DNA of 64,000 nucleotides from Pararhizobium capsulatum DSM 1112 (GTDB taxonomy: Bacteria > Pseudomonadota > Alphaproteobacteria > Rhizobiales > Rhizobiaceae), in contig NZ_JAUSVF010000001.1 in NCBI RefSeq assembly GCF_030814475.1, forward strand, positions 703,001-767,000, given 5' to 3'. The translations under genes and the position numbers were made by a program. Positions 43,936 to 54,261 of the stretch are shown here, piece by piece; the first letter of the stretch is position 1; each line of letters opens with the position of its first letter. The notes below the pieces were generated by a model that saw only the letters and a program-made list of their open reading frames with translations, made no database searches and was not told the origin of the DNA.

Positions 43936-45411
43936 ATGTTTGGGAAACGCGGAAACGAAGGCTTCGGCAAGAGCGGCTTGAACGCTCCTGCGCCCGCGCC
44001 TGTGGTGGCGTCTGCAGTTGCTGCAACGGCGGAGCGGACAACGGCAGCCCCCGTGCTTTCTGAGCCCGAACGCGCCTCGGCACCGGTTCGCGCGCAGCCG
44101 GCGCCAGCACCCGCGCGCCGTCGCCCCGCCCGCACGGAAGACTATTACGACACCAAGAGCCAGGTCTTCTCCGCGCTTATCGACACGATCGATCTTTCCC
44201 AGCTCGCCAAGCTCGACAACGAGAGCGCGCGCGAGGAAATCCGCGATATCGTCAACGATATCATCACGATCAAGAACTTCGCGATGTCGATTTCCGAGCA
44301 GGAAGAACTGCTCGAGGACATCTGTAACGACGTTCTGGGCTACGGTCCGCTGGAGCCGCTGCTCGCCCGTGACGATATCTCCGACATCATGGTCAACGGG
44401 GCCGGCCAGACCTTCATCGAAGTCGCCGGCAAGACCATCGAGTCTGAAGTCCGTTTCCGCGACAACGCGCAGCTCCTGTCGATCTGCCAGCGCATCGTCA
44501 GCCAGGTTGGCCGCCGCGTCGACGAATCCTCGCCGATCTGCGACGCGCGTCTTCCGGACGGCTCCCGTGTCAACGTCATCGCGCCGCCGCTTGCCATCGA
44601 TGGCACCGCGCTCACCATTCGTAAGTTCAAGAAGGACAAGCTGAAGCTCGACCAGCTCGTCAAGTTCGGCGCGATCACCCCGGAAGGCGCTGTCCTTCTC
44701 CAGATCATCGGCCGCGTGCGCTGTAATGTTGTCATCTCCGGCGGTACCGGCTCGGGCAAGACGACGCTGCTCAACTGCCTCACAGGCTTCATCGATGCCG
44801 ACGAGCGCGTCATCACCTGCGAGGATACGGCCGAACTGCAGCTGCAGCAGCCGCATGTGGTGCGTCTCGAAACCCGCCCGCCGAATATCGAAGGTGAAGG
44901 CGAGATCACCATGCGCGATCTCATCAAGAACTGCCTGCGCATGCGCCCTGAACGCATCATCGTCGGCGAAGTGCGCGGACCGGAAGTCTTCGACCTGCTG
45001 CAGGCGATGAACACCGGTCACGATGGCTCGATGGGAACCATCCACGCAAACACGCCACGCGAATGCCTGTCGCGTATGGAATCGATGATTGCCATGGGCG
45101 GCTTTACGCTGCCGGCCAAGACGGTCCGAGAAATCATTGCCGGCTCGATCGACGTCATCGTCCAGGCCGCTCGCCTGCGCGATGGGTCGCGCCGCATCAC
45201 CCACATCAGCGAAGTGATCGGCATGGAAGGTGATGTCATCATCACCCAGGACCTGATGCGCTACGAGATCGACGGCGAAGACGCCAATGGCCGCATCATC
45301 GGCCGCCACAAGTCGACCGGCATCGGTCGCCCGCATTTCTGGGATCGCGCCCGTTACTTCAATGAAGACAAGCGCCTGGCGGCAACGCTCGACGCCATGG
45401 AAAAGGATTGA
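43936..45411 (+). CDS. cpaF: Flp pilus motor ATPase CpaF/TadA
   Basis: A 491-residue secretion ATPase. Residues 1-65 are an Ala/Pro-rich linker. Walker A is GGTGSGKTT (about 269-277); the Asp box appears as CEDTAELQLQQPHV and Walker B as RPERIIVGEVRGPE, then MGTIHANTPRE for the His box. It powers pilus assembly with TadB and TadC. Confidence 0.97.
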   Translation: MFGKRGNEGFGKSGLNAPAPAPVVASAVAATAERTTAAPVLSEPERASAPVRAQPAPAPARRRPARTEDYYDTKSQVFSALIDTIDLSQLAKLDNESAREEIRDIVNDIITIKNFAMSISEQEELLEDICNDVLGYGPLEPLLARDDISDIMVNGAGQTFIEVAGKTIESEVRFRDNAQLLSICQRIVSQVGRRVDESSPICDARLPDGSRVNVIAPPLAIDGTALTIRKFKKDKLKLDQLVKFGAITPEGAVLLQIIGRVRCNVVISGGTGSGKTTLLNCLTGFIDADERVITCEDTAELQLQQPHVVRLETRPPNIEGEGEITMRDLIKNCLRMRPERIIVGEVRGPEVFDLLQAMNTGHDGSMGTIHANTPRECLSRMESMIAMGGFTLPAKTVREIIAGSIDVIVQAARLRDGSRRITHISEVIGMEGDVIITQDLMRYEIDGEDANGRIIGRHKSTGIGRPHFWDRARYFNEDKRLAATLDAMEKD

Positions 45412-45417
45412 TCGGCA

Positions 45418-46428
45418 ATGTTCGGGATCGACATCACCGTTCTGGCGATCGCGGCACTCGCGGCACTCTCGACCGCAGGGCTTGCCTATGGCGTGATGTT
45501 CTCCCGGATAGAGACCGAGAAGAAAGCCGAAAACCGTGTCCGCAAGGTCGCGGCGAGCGAGACCGACCGGGTCAAGGTCAAGGCAGCCCGGGACCGCATG
45601 ACCGAGATGTCGAAGCGTCGAAAGTCGGTGCAGGATTCGCTGAAGGACCTGGAGAAGAAGCAGCAGGAAAAATCGGCCAAGGCCGCCCCGAACATGAAGA
45701 TGCGGCTTGTGCAGGCCGGACTTGGGATCAGCGTCACCCAGTTTTATATCATGAGCGTGGGGCTCGCCATCGTCATCGGCGCCTTTTCGTTTGTGGCCGG
45801 TGCCATGCTTCCGATCGTCGCGGGCCTGACCTTGATTTCGGCGGCTGGTCTGCCGCGCTGGATCGTCAACTTCCTGATCAAGCGCCGTTGCAAGCAGTTT
45901 CTCGACGAGTTTCCCAACGCGCTCGATGTTATGGTGCGCTCGATCAAGTCCGGTCTTCCGCTCAACGACGCCGTCAGGCTGATCGCCAATGATGGCCAGG
46001 AACCGGTCAAGACGGAATTCAGGCGTATCATCGAAGCCCAGCAGGTGGGTCTCAATATCCCCGAAGCCTGCGCGCGCATGATCAACAACATTCCGCTTTC
46101 CGAGGTCAATTTCTTCGCGATCGTCATCGCCATCCAGGCGCAGGCCGGCGGCAACCTGTCGGAAGCGCTCGGCAACCTCGGCAAGGTGCTGCGCGAACGC
46201 AGGAAAATGAAGGCGAAGGTTCAGGCCCTTTCGATGGAGGCAAAGGCATCCGCCGCGATCATCGGCGCGCTGCCCTTCATCGTGGCGACGCTCGTCTACC
46301 TGACATCGCCGGATTACATGATGATCCTGTTCACCGATCCACGTGGACATCTGATCATGGGTGTTTCCGGCTTCTGGATGAGTGTCGGCATCTGGGTCAT
46401 GCGCAACATGATCAACTTCGACATCTAA
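45418..46428 (+). CDS. tadB: Tad inner membrane platform protein TadB
   Basis: A 336-residue T2SSF-family membrane protein with an N-terminal span, a charged coiled coil (residues 35-85, many Lys/Glu), two central spans and the conserved FPNALDVMVRSIKSGLPLNDAV and AGGNLSEALGNL segments. It starts 6 bp after cpaF. Confidence 0.95.
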   Translation: MFGIDITVLAIAALAALSTAGLAYGVMFSRIETEKKAENRVRKVAASETDRVKVKAARDRMTEMSKRRKSVQDSLKDLEKKQQEKSAKAAPNMKMRLVQAGLGISVTQFYIMSVGLAIVIGAFSFVAGAMLPIVAGLTLISAAGLPRWIVNFLIKRRCKQFLDEFPNALDVMVRSIKSGLPLNDAVRLIANDGQEPVKTEFRRIIEAQQVGLNIPEACARMINNIPLSEVNFFAIVIAIQAQAGGNLSEALGNLGKVLRERRKMKAKVQALSMEAKASAAIIGALPFIVATLVYLTSPDYMMILFTDPRGHLIMGVSGFWMSVGIWVMRNMINFDI

Positions 46429-46453
46429 CGCAGGCGAGGCAGGAAGTTCCCCC

Positions 46454-47437
46454 ATGAGCGAAGGTTTGATCGCTATCCTGACTGACCCGAATGTGATCGT
46501 TGCCGTGCTGGTGTCGGTCGCGGTGCTCGCCACCTTCTACTCGCTGGCGGTTCCCTTCCTTGAGCGGGGCGATCTCGGCAAACGCATGAAGACGGTTGCA
46601 ACCGAACGCGAGCAGATCCGTGCACGAGAGCGCGCCCGCCTCAATGCTGAAGGCAGTGGCAAGGCCTCGCTCAGGACCAAGAACAACAGCTCGGTGCGCC
46701 AGATCGTCGATCGCCTCAACCTGCGCAAGGCGCTGGTTGACGACAAGACCGTCAACCGGCTGAAATCGGCCGGTTACCGGTCACAGAATGCGCTGAACAC
46801 CTTTCTGGTCGCGCGGTTCTGCCTGCCCTTCATCTTTCTCGCCGTTGGCGCCTTCTACATTTTTGGCCTCGGCTATCTCGGCGCCAAACCGTTGCCGATG
46901 CGCATTCTGGCGGTCGTTGGTTCGGCCTATCTCGGGTTCTACGCGCCAAACATCTTCATTTCCAACGCGGTCACAAAGCGCCAGCACTCCATTCGCCGCG
47001 CCTGGCCGGACGCGCTCGATCTTCTGCTGATCTGCGTGGAGTCCGGTATTTCGATGGAGCTTGCCATGCGGCGGGTGGCCGATGAAATCGCGGCGCAATC
47101 CACGGCGCTGGCCGAAGAGCTGGTGCTGACCACCGCCGAGCTTTCCTTCCTGCCGGACCGGCGCGTGGCGCTCGAAAATCTCGGCACACGCACCGGGCTT
47201 GATGAGGTGAAGTCAGTCATGCAGGCCCTGATCCAGGCGGACCGTTACGGCACGCCGATTGCGCAGGCGCTGCGTGTTCTGGCGCAGGAAAGCCGCGACC
47301 AGCGCATGAACGAGGCCGAGAAAAAAGCGGCTGCTCTGCCGCCGAAGCTGACCGTGCCGATGATCCTGTTCTTTCTGCCGGTTCTTATCGCCGTCATTCT
47401 GGGACCGGCCGGCATCCAGGTTTCCGACAAATTCTGA
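46454..47437 (+). CDS. tadC: Tad inner membrane platform protein TadC
   Basis: A 327-residue T2SSF-family protein and partner of TadB. AWPDALDLLLICVESGISMELAM and the matching DRYGTPIAQALRVLAQESR region are typical. It is the last gene of the plus-strand tad operon. Confidence 0.95.
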   Translation: MSEGLIAILTDPNVIVAVLVSVAVLATFYSLAVPFLERGDLGKRMKTVATEREQIRARERARLNAEGSGKASLRTKNNSSVRQIVDRLNLRKALVDDKTVNRLKSAGYRSQNALNTFLVARFCLPFIFLAVGAFYIFGLGYLGAKPLPMRILAVVGSAYLGFYAPNIFISNAVTKRQHSIRRAWPDALDLLLICVESGISMELAMRRVADEIAAQSTALAEELVLTTAELSFLPDRRVALENLGTRTGLDEVKSVMQALIQADRYGTPIAQALRVLAQESRDQRMNEAEKKAAALPPKLTVPMILFFLPVLIAVILGPAGIQVSDKF

Positions 47438-47444
47438 GTTTTCT

Positions 47445-47570
47445 CTCCCTTCTTCCCATCAGGGAGAAGGTTCCCTACAGGGCAGATGAGGGGCCGCATA
47501 GCTAAGAATTTGCCGCCTCACTCGTCGCCTTGCCTATGTTCGGCACGTCTCCCCGCAGGGGAGAAAAGGG
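47445..47570. repeat. REP-like sequence between tadC and tadD
   Basis: Two short hairpins, CTTCTTCCC/GGGAGAAG (about 47450-47469, imperfect) and TCTCCCC-GCA-GGGGAGA (47548-47564), are set in sequence of the CTCCCC...GATGAGGGG type frequent in alphaproteobacterial spacers. No gene is seen. Confidence 0.45.
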
Positions 47571-47607
47571 CGATCGTAGCTCTGCTTCCACATCCTCAAA
47601 ACAGCAA

Positions 47608-47639
47608 AACGCCCCACCGCAGAGCTGCGGCAGGGCGTT
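47608..47639 (-). terminator. Terminator of tadD
   Basis: On the minus strand a stem of AACGCCC, a small internal mismatch and CCGCA pairs with TGCGG and GGGCGTT, then runs into TTTTGCTGTTTT. It lies 20 bp after the tadD stop. Confidence 0.85.
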
Positions 47640-47659
47640 CGCATTTCGGAAAGCCGGTG

Positions 47660-48478
47660 TCAATTCGTCCCGTTGTCGCCCGCCGCCTTGTCATTCTTGG
47701 CGAGCTTTTGCCAGGCATTCTGTTGCGAGAGCATCGAGCGAAGATAGGCAACATTGGCTTCCGCCTGATCAGGGGCCAGTTCGCGGCGCGCGATTTCCTC
47801 GGCTTCCTGGAAGCGGCCCTGCAGACCGACTGCGAGCGCGAGGTTCTGGCGCACGCTGCTGTCGGCGCCAGGCTGGCTTGCGGCGGAGCGCAGATAGGTC
47901 TCGGCCGTCTTCAGGTCCTTGCCGAGCACGTAGGACATGCCGAGATTGGAGAGGATGGATGGTTCGTTCGGTTGAATGTCCAGGGCATCGCGGTATCTCT
48001 GGCGCGCCTCGGTGGACCGGCCGAGTTGATCGAGGATCGCGCCTTCAGCCGATTTCAGCTTCCAGTCCGGACGGTCGGGGGTCTGGGCGCGGGTAATGGT
48101 GTTCAGCGCCTGTTCCAGCTGGCCCGCCGCTGCCTGCGCCTTGCCGTAGGCCGCCAGCACGTCGCGGTCGTTGGGAAAGGCGATGGCGACCTGCTGCATG
48201 ACCGCAAGCGCCTGTTCGTTACGCCCTGTCATGCGCAGCGCGTTGGCGTAGTTGAGCCCGGTATTCCGGTCCTTGGGATTGCGCTCATAGGCCTTGCCGA
48301 TGCTGTCGGCGGCCTGGGCAAGCTGAGAGGCCGTCATGGACGACGACACGCTCTGAGACGAGGAGATGGAACCGGTCGTGAGTTCCTTCTTCTGGCCCGC
48401 GCAGCCTGCAAGGGCTGCCGCCATCATCACGACGGAAATACCGGAGACCATCCGGGAAGAAATAAAATGCCTGGCCAT
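47660..48478 (-). CDS. tadD: Tad pilus lipoprotein TadD (TPR)
   Basis: A 272-residue lipoprotein with the lipobox ALAGC about 25 residues after the ATG at 48478, followed by a Ser-rich linker and four to five TPR-like repeats (for example DIQPNEPSILSNLGMSYVL). TadD helps secretin assembly in related systems. It is encoded opposite the rest of the operon and divergent from the aminopeptidase gene. Confidence 0.9.
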   Translation of the reverse strand: MARHFISSRMVSGISVVMMAAALAGCAGQKKELTTGSISSSQSVSSSMTASQLAQAADSIGKAYERNPKDRNTGLNYANALRMTGRNEQALAVMQQVAIAFPNDRDVLAAYGKAQAAAGQLEQALNTITRAQTPDRPDWKLKSAEGAILDQLGRSTEARQRYRDALDIQPNEPSILSNLGMSYVLGKDLKTAETYLRSAASQPGADSSVRQNLALAVGLQGRFQEAEEIARRELAPDQAEANVAYLRSMLSQQNAWQKLAKNDKAAGDNGTN

Positions 48479-48623
48479 TGCCCCATGCCCCCATGCCGTA
48501 AATTCGCGCACCGGACACAAGCAACACAAAAGCGGCGCAATCTTCGCTCCAGCAATAGTCTGTTAACCCTAATAGAGTGTTAATCGCGGCATTCAGCGAC
48601 TTCATGCCCTTAAGGATTTTTGC

Positions 48624-50015
48624 ATGGCTCCCTTCCAGTTCATCGACCGCGCGTCTCCCTTCAACACCAGCGGTGGCAAGACCCTGCCGATCTTCGCCGT
48701 GACGCCCGCCCATGTGGAGCTCGGCGCCATCGACCCGATCGCGCTCGACTGGGCGCGCAAGGCGGGTTTCAAGGCCGAATCCGGTGCCGTGCTGCTGATC
48801 CCGTCGGAAGACGGCCATCTCGGTGGCGCCTTGTTCGGTCTCGGCGCCAATCCGTCGGAAGCCCCGTTCCTCACCGGCAAGCTGGCGCGTGCGCTTCCGG
48901 CAGGAAAGTGGCACATCGAAATCGCACCGCTGACGGCAAATCGCCTCGCGCTCGGTTATGGCCTCGGCTCCTACCGTTTCGATCGCTACAAGTCGTCGGC
49001 GTCCGGGGCGCCGACATTGATGATCCCGGCAGACGCCGACGCCGTCGACATCAAGCGGCAGCTCGCCGGTGTCTTCCTTGCCCGCGACCTCATCAACACC
49101 CCGACCAACGACATGGGGCCGGATGCGCTGGAAAAGGCTTTTCGCGCACTCGCCGACCACTACAAGGCGACAGTCAAGACCGTCGTCGGCGATGATTTGC
49201 TGGCTAAGAACTTTCCGCTCATCCATACCGTTGGCCGCGCCAGCGCCGAAGCCCCCCGGCTTCTGGAGCTGCGCTGGGGCAAGAAGGGTCATCGCAAGAT
49301 CACGCTGGTTGGCAAGGGTGTGTGCTTCGACACCGGCGGCCTCGATATCAAGCCGTCCTCCTCGATGCTGCTGATGAAGAAGGATATGGGCGGTGCCGCC
49401 AATGTCATGGGCCTTGCGCTGATGATCATGGACGCCAAGCTGAAGGTCGATCTGCGGGTACTGGTGCCGGTGGTCGAAAACTCGATTTCCGCGAATGCCT
49501 TCCGCCCGGGCGACATCTACCGCAGCCGCAAGGGGCTGACGGTTCAGATCGACAACACGGATGCGGAAGGCCGATTGATTCTCGCCGATGCGCTGGCTCT
49601 GGCGGATGAGGAAGATACCGATCTGATCATAGACATGGCGACATTGACGGGTGCAGCCCGCGTCGCGCTCGGCCCCGACCTGCCGCCCTTCTATACGGAT
49701 GACGAAAACCTCGCCCATGATCTGGCGGAAGCAAGCCTGACGGTGGATGACCCGCTGTGGCGCATGCCGCTCTACAAGGGCTATGAAAAGGATATCAACG
49801 CCCGCATCGCCGATCTGACCAATGCCCCCTCAGGCGGTATGGCCGGCTCCATCACCGCCGCGCTGTTCCTGAAGCGCTTCGTGACCAATGCGAAAAGCTG
49901 GGCGCATTTCGATATCTTCGGCTGGGCACCGGTCGAGCGGCCACATTCGCCGCTGGGCGGTGAGGCACAAGCGATCCGCGCGCTCTATCACCTGATTGCA
50001 GCGGGCAAGAAGTAG
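48624..50015 (+). CDS. M17 family leucyl aminopeptidase
   Basis: A 463-residue cytosolic metallo-aminopeptidase. The catalytic domain has KGVCFDTGGLDIKPSSSM, with Lys and Asp metal ligands, and the signature NTDAEGRL. It is shorter than E. coli PepA (503) because of a reduced N domain. It removes N-terminal residues from peptides. Start is an ATG at 48624. Confidence 0.92.
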   Translation: MAPFQFIDRASPFNTSGGKTLPIFAVTPAHVELGAIDPIALDWARKAGFKAESGAVLLIPSEDGHLGGALFGLGANPSEAPFLTGKLARALPAGKWHIEIAPLTANRLALGYGLGSYRFDRYKSSASGAPTLMIPADADAVDIKRQLAGVFLARDLINTPTNDMGPDALEKAFRALADHYKATVKTVVGDDLLAKNFPLIHTVGRASAEAPRLLELRWGKKGHRKITLVGKGVCFDTGGLDIKPSSSMLLMKKDMGGAANVMGLALMIMDAKLKVDLRVLVPVVENSISANAFRPGDIYRSRKGLTVQIDNTDAEGRLILADALALADEEDTDLIIDMATLTGAARVALGPDLPPFYTDDENLAHDLAEASLTVDDPLWRMPLYKGYEKDINARIADLTNAPSGGMAGSITAALFLKRFVTNAKSWAHFDIFGWAPVERPHSPLGGEAQAIRALYHLIAAGKK

Positions 50016-50024
50016 AAGGCTTGC

Positions 50025-50056
50025 TTCCTCTTCTCCCCGCCGGGGGAGAAGAGGAA
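50025..50056. repeat. Perfect 14-bp hairpin between convergent genes
   Basis: TTCCTCTTCTCCCC and GGGGAGAAGAGGAA pair perfectly around a 4-nt loop, 10 bp after the aminopeptidase stop. No T run follows on either strand, so it is either a stabilising 3' hairpin or a REP-like element related to that at 47548-47564. Confidence 0.7.
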
Positions 50057-50131
50057 TGCAACGCAACGCCAGCATCTTGTAAGCCAATGCCTGCCCTTGG
50101 TGGCAGGGAGCGGCTTTCGCCCCAGCCCGCC

Positions 50132-51688
50132 TTACTCGTTGATCAGCCGCTTCAGAAGCTCGATCTCGTGGCTGAGCTTGGTATCGCCGGAAATCAGGTC
50201 TTCGATCTTGCGCACCGCATGCAGTACGGTCGTATGGTCGCGCCCGCCGAAGCGGCGGCCGATCTCCGGGAAGGAGCGGGGCGTCAGGGTTTTCGCCAGA
50301 TACATGGCGATCTGGCGCGGTTTGACGATGACGCGGGTGCGCCGGTTGGAGACGAGTTCCTGGCGTGACACGTTATAGTGCTTGGCGACGACACGCTGGA
50401 TGTCCTCAATGCGCACCCGGCGCGGCTCGCCGGCATTGACAAGATGCCCCAGCAATTCGTCGACCCGTTCGATCGACAGCTGCGGCTCGAAGCTGCGGCG
50501 GAAAAGCAGCTGGTTGAAAGCGCCTTCCAGCTCGCGGCCGCTGGCCGTGATGTTGCGGGCGACATGGCTCAGGATATCGGCCGGGATATCGAGCGATGCA
50601 TCTTCCCGGCGGGCGGTTTCGAGCCGTTGCTTCAGGATTTCGAGACGCATTTCATAGTCCGGGCCGTCCATTTCGATGGCGACGCCGCCCTGAAGACGCG
50701 AGCGCACGCGCGGATCGAGCGATTCCAGCTCCCACGGCGCGCGGTCGGCGGCAACGACAACCTGCTTGGCGCTGTCGAGCAGCATGTTGAGCAGATGGCA
50801 GAATTCGTGCTGGATCGATTTGCCCTGCAGGAACTGCATGTCGTCGATGACCAGCAGGTCGATATTGCGCAGGGCTTCCTTCAGCGACAGCGCATCATTG
50901 TCGCGGATGGCAGTGGCAAAGCGCCACATGAAATACTCAGCCGTCAGGTAGACGACGCGCGAGTTGCGCGGACTCTGGATCGCGGCATTGGCGACTGCCT
51001 GCAGAAGGTGCGTCTTGCCGAGGCCAACGGAGGAATGAATGAACAGCGGGTTGAAGCGCACCGCGCCGGCGCCGGCTTCCGCAATCGTCTTGGCCGCGGC
51101 AAGCGCCACCCGGTTGGACGATCCCTCGACGAAGCTGTCGAACGTGTAACGCTGATCGAGCGGGGAGCCGAAGAGCGGGCCGGAATTGGACGGCGCGGTT
51201 TTCTGGACGCCACCAATAGCGGCGGTCGCATGCTGCGCGATGCTCTGCGGCGTGCTGCGGCGGTTCTGGCTGGGGGAGGCGACCTCTACCTGCGGGCTCT
51301 GGGCAGCTTCATCCGACAGGCTCGGGCGCGCGCCGCGGGTTGCGGTGCGGACCAGAATCTCGATCTTGAGTATCTCGGCATCTTCCTGCTGGAAAAGGCT
51401 GGTGATGAGGTCGAGATAACGGTTGTTGATCCACGACTTCAGAAAGGTCGTGGGCACCGAGAGACGTACCACGCTCTTGGAGACCGAATGCAGCTTCAGG
51501 CGGCCGAACCAGCTGGCATAGACGTCAGGACCGACCTGGGCTTTCAAGCGCGCACTGACCCGCTCAAAAAGTGCGTTGTGCCTCATGTCGCTTTTCTCTC
51601 CCGCCGCATCAGACCGCTGGCCTGCGATCTGAAATGTATTCTCCCCGTTTTCGAACACACTTGCCGTCGTCACCGAATTACTAAGCAT
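50132..51688 (-). CDS. dnaA: Chromosomal replication initiator DnaA
   Basis: A 518-residue AAA+ initiator that opens the origin at DnaA boxes. Domain I includes [21 protein letters not shown]. Domain III has Walker A GLGKTH, Walker [10 protein letters not shown] and the sensor regions. Domain IV ends with the DNA-binding signature [17 protein letters not shown] chose the ATG at 51688, with GGAAGG 7 bases upstream. An internal ATG at 51586 ([10 protein letters not shown]) is the start used for several rhizobial DnaAs and is possible. Confidence 0.96.
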   Translation of the reverse strand: MLSNSVTTASVFENGENTFQIAGQRSDAAGEKSDMRHNALFERVSARLKAQVGPDVYASWFGRLKLHSVSKSVVRLSVPTTFLKSWINNRYLDLITSLFQQEDAEILKIEILVRTATRGARPSLSDEAAQSPQVEVASPSQNRRSTPQSIAQHATAAIGGVQKTAPSNSGPLFGSPLDQRYTFDSFVEGSSNRVALAAAKTIAEAGAGAVRFNPLFIHSSVGLGKTHLLQAVANAAIQSPRNSRVVYLTAEYFMWRFATAIRDNDALSLKEALRNIDLLVIDDMQFLQGKSIQHEFCHLLNMLLDSAKQVVVAADRAPWELESLDPRVRSRLQGGVAIEMDGPDYEMRLEILKQRLETARREDASLDIPADILSHVARNITASGRELEGAFNQLLFRRSFEPQLSIERVDELLGHLVNAGEPRRVRIEDIQRVVAKHYNVSRQELVSNRRTRVIVKPRQIAMYLAKTLTPRSFPEIGRRFGGRDHTTVLHAVRKIEDLISGDTKLSHEIELLKRLINE

Positions 51689-52032
51689 ATTGCCGCCTTC
51701 CAATACCATTCCATGGAGCCGCCATTGCTGCCGACCCCGACCATATATGCCCAGCACTGCGGCCCTTCCTGTCAAAGGCATGCCGCAGCCTGAACGCTCT
51801 CCATGACATCAGGGAGCCTCATCCTCCCTTCCGCCGCGGTTTCCGCACGAATGCGCCATACCTGTGGCAAACGCATGTCCCCCGTGCGGGCTCAGTTCGT
51901 TTCACACCGTTTTGCGGTGTTCTTCCTCCCGTTCTCCTCAGGCCAGAAAACCGCCCTCGTTTTGCGGCTCCCGAGCCCTCCCCAGAACAGAAGCATCCGA
52001 AGATGTTCATTTCCTGCGAGCTGTTTTATCAA

Positions 52033-52075
52033 AACGGCTTGGTATTCATGTGGCCCACATGAATACCAAGCCGTT
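52033..52075. repeat. Perfect 43-bp palindrome in the dnaA leader
   Basis: Two 21-bp arms (AACGGCTTGG... and its exact complement ...CCAAGCCGTT) are separated by one base. Read on the minus strand, the direction of dnaA, it is followed by TTTTGATAAAAC. It lies about 345 bp upstream of the dnaA start. Confidence 0.95.
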
Positions 52076-52297
52076 CCTCCGGCACCATGAGGGTTCCGCG
52101 GAACCCCGCTCAGAACGAACAGGCACATATATCGTGTCCCCGATCGCTCCTGTTACGCGTCGACGCCAATCGCAATCATAAGATGCAAAAAAAGCGCTCC
52201 GTGACCACGCATGTTCACGGCTACAACTCTACTCGACTAAATGATGGAACGTTGTGGAACCACCCCGTTACAAAGGACTAGGCGAAATTATCCTACT

Positions 52298-52306
52298 TGT
52301 GGAAAA
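52298..52306 (+). promoter_or_regulatory. DnaA-box-like nonamer
   Basis: TGTGGAAAA differs by one base from the inverted DnaA box TGTGGATAA. A weaker TGTGGCAAA lies near 51864. Two such sites could support autoregulation of dnaA but not an origin. Confidence 0.35.
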
Positions 52307-52699
52307 GAGGCTCTTTCGTCTCGTTTACGGGTATACCCCGCGCCCTCTGTCCAAGGCATTTAGGCAGGATCGTATGACCAAATCAATCGCGATTTTTAGG
52401 GCTGCCGAGCGGTGGCCGGTTGACTCTTTATGCGTGTGCTGCATGCAGCAACGGAAGGCGATTAAGAATCGCTTTTGAATCAAGGGCTTTGAAAAAGGCT
52501 CTGGAAATTAGCTGGCGAAAAACAAAAAAAATAAAAAATCTCTTGACTCGTCACAGAGATTAACGGTCCCCGGCGGGCGTCGTGCGAGTCTCGATGTCCT
52601 CTCGCAACATATTGGTTTTCTTGGATAAATTTTGTCATTGGCAAGACATAATGACAATTATGCGTATTAACCATGACCGCTGTCGGGAGCTTGAATCCA

Positions 52700-52729
52700 A
52701 ATAGCCCGGTCAAGGATGACCGGGCTATT
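52700..52729 (-). terminator. Terminator of rpsT
   Basis: A perfect 13-bp stem, AATAGCCCGGTCA and its complement, with a 4-nt loop, 24 bp after the rpsT stop. The T run after it on the minus strand is short (ATTTGG). Confidence 0.75.
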
Positions 52730-52752
52730 CGAAAGAAGAATACTGAGCCGGA

Positions 52753-53019
52753 TTAAGCCGAAAGGGCCTTAACGCGGCTTGCAAGGCGCGAGACCTTGCG
52801 CGATGCCGTGTTGGCATGCAGCACGCCCTTGGTGGCGGCGCGCATCAGTTCCGGCTGGGCTGCCTTCAGGGCGGCTTGGGCGAGAGCCTGATCGCCGGAT
52901 GCGATGGCTTCTTCGACCTTGCGGATGAAACCGCGAACGCGCGAACGGCGGGACTTGTTGACTTCCGTACGGGCGGCGATCTTGCGGGTCGCTTTTTTCG
53001 CCGAAGTTGTATTGGCCAT
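52753..53019 (-). CDS. rpsT: 30S ribosomal protein S20
   Basis: An 88-residue basic helical protein. [20 protein letters not shown] at the start and a C terminus of [10 protein letters not shown] are typical of S20, which binds 16S rRNA early in 30S assembly. The ATG at 53019 has a GAGAGA site upstream. rpsT beside dnaA is the usual order in Rhizobiales. Confidence 0.97.
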   Translation of the reverse strand: MANTTSAKKATRKIAARTEVNKSRRSRVRGFIRKVEEAIASGDQALAQAALKAAQPELMRAATKGVLHANTASRKVSRLASRVKALSA

Positions 53020-53199
53020 TTGGTGTCTCTCTTCGAAATCTGACAAAAACTTCCGTCTCGCCGTGTCGGGTCACTGCGACCTGTCATCCAAGCAATTCGG
53101 GAGCAATATCGGAAAACCTTGGAGCGGCTTTCCAAACTGAGGGCGGCATATAGCGGTAAAAGCCCCATTCGTCAACGCGCTATTTTAAGCCGCACCATC

Positions 53200-54090
53200 T
53201 CATTTCTGGCAGGATGGGCAATAAAAGGTCGATCGCCCCGCCTGCACGATGCGTGTGATAGTCCCGTCGCAGCCGGGCGTGCGGCAAGCTTTGCCTTCCT
53301 GGTCATACACCGAAAAGGAATGCTGAAAATAACCGAGCGTGCCGTCCGTCTGGATATGATCGCGCAGCGACGAGCCGCCGGCGGCGATCGCATCGGCGAT
53401 GACCGCACGGATGGCCTCTGTCAACGTCGTCAGTGCCTTCGTCGGTTTGCCGTTTGCACCGACCACCGAACCTGCAGGTTTCATCGGCGAGAGATGGGAA
53501 CGCCACAATGCCTCGCAGACATAGATGTTGCCGAGGCCGGCAATATTGCGCTGGTCGAGCAGGGCGGCTTTCAGCGGCTGGGCCTTGCCCTTGAAACGGG
53601 CAGCGAGATAGGCGGCGTCCAGCACGTTGCCGGTCGGCTCCTCGCCGAGGCTCTTGAAGAATGCGTGCGCCGATAGCGTATCGCGCGAAACGATATCCAT
53701 GAAGCCGAAGCGGCGTGGATCGTTGTAGATGACACGGGCCGGGCCGTTTGCCGTCAGAAGATGGAAGATGACGTGGTCGTGCTTCTCGTTCTTGCTGCGC
53801 TCGTGATGAAACGTGCCCGGCGTTTCCGCACCATCTCCAGCTTCGATGCGAAACGAACCGGACATGCCGAGATGGGCAACGATGACGTCGCCGGTTTCGA
53901 GCTCGATCAGCAGGTATTTCGCCCGCCGCGACAGCGACTGGATGAACTTGCCCTCGAGGCTTGCCGCAAAGCCGTTGGGAAAGGGAAAGCGCAGGTCCGC
54001 GCGCCGCAGTTCTGCCCGTTCGATCAGCGCGCCTTCCATGGTCGGCGCCAGGCCGCGCTTGACCGTCTCGACTTCCGGAAGTTCCGGCAT
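53200..54090 (-). CDS. mutM: Formamidopyrimidine-DNA glycosylase
   Basis: A 296-residue base-excision repair enzyme that removes 8-oxoguanine and formamidopyrimidines. The N terminus is [14 protein letters not shown] with the catalytic Pro and Glu; AHLGMSG, RRFGFM and [13 protein letters not shown] are conserved. The C-terminal zinc finger has CRTPGC and CPSC. AAAGGAG before the ATG at 54090 sets the start, and the Pro must follow Met. Confidence 0.97.
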   Translation of the reverse strand: MPELPEVETVKRGLAPTMEGALIERAELRRADLRFPFPNGFAASLEGKFIQSLSRRAKYLLIELETGDVIVAHLGMSGSFRIEAGDGAETPGTFHHERSKNEKHDHVIFHLLTANGPARVIYNDPRRFGFMDIVSRDTLSAHAFFKSLGEEPTGNVLDAAYLAARFKGKAQPLKAALLDQRNIAGLGNIYVCEALWRSHLSPMKPAGSVVGANGKPTKALTTLTEAIRAVIADAIAAGGSSLRDHIQTDGTLGYFQHSFSVYDQEGKACRTPGCDGTITRIVQAGRSTFYCPSCQK

Positions 54091-54261
54091 CACCACTCCT
54101 TTACAGGCTTTCGGCTGCGATCATTTGTCGATTTCCTTGGCCGTGCACATATCCTATAGGGAGGGTGCCGGACAGATGGAACGCAGACCTCACAGAGATA
54201 GCGTCTGTCTTTCGAATTCGCTATGGTCCGCGCCTGATGTTGAGAGTTGGAGACTGGCTAA

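Larger units (their letters stand above)
51689..52752. other. 1.06-kb spacer between dnaA and rpsT
   Basis: The longest gene-free stretch of the window. Small open frames in it are unconvincing. It holds a 43-bp palindrome (52033-52075), the 16-bp palindrome GGGTTCCGCGGAACCC (52091-52106), TGCTGCATGCAGCA (52437-52450), the hairpin GCGATT-AAG-AATCGC with TTTT (52458-52476), an A-rich tract (about 52508-52545) and one DnaA-box-like TGTGGAAAA (52298). It should contain the dnaA promoter and leader. Confidence 0.6.

Noticed and set aside
42520..46533. A 1337-codon open frame on the minus strand
   Set aside because: It runs antisense to cpaE, cpaF and tadB, all recognisable proteins; long antisense frames are common in GC-rich DNA.
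51689..52752. Chromosomal origin beside dnaA
   Set aside because: Only one good DnaA-box-like site is visible, and in alphaproteobacteria the origin is usually elsewhere (near hemE). GC-skew over the whole chromosome would decide.
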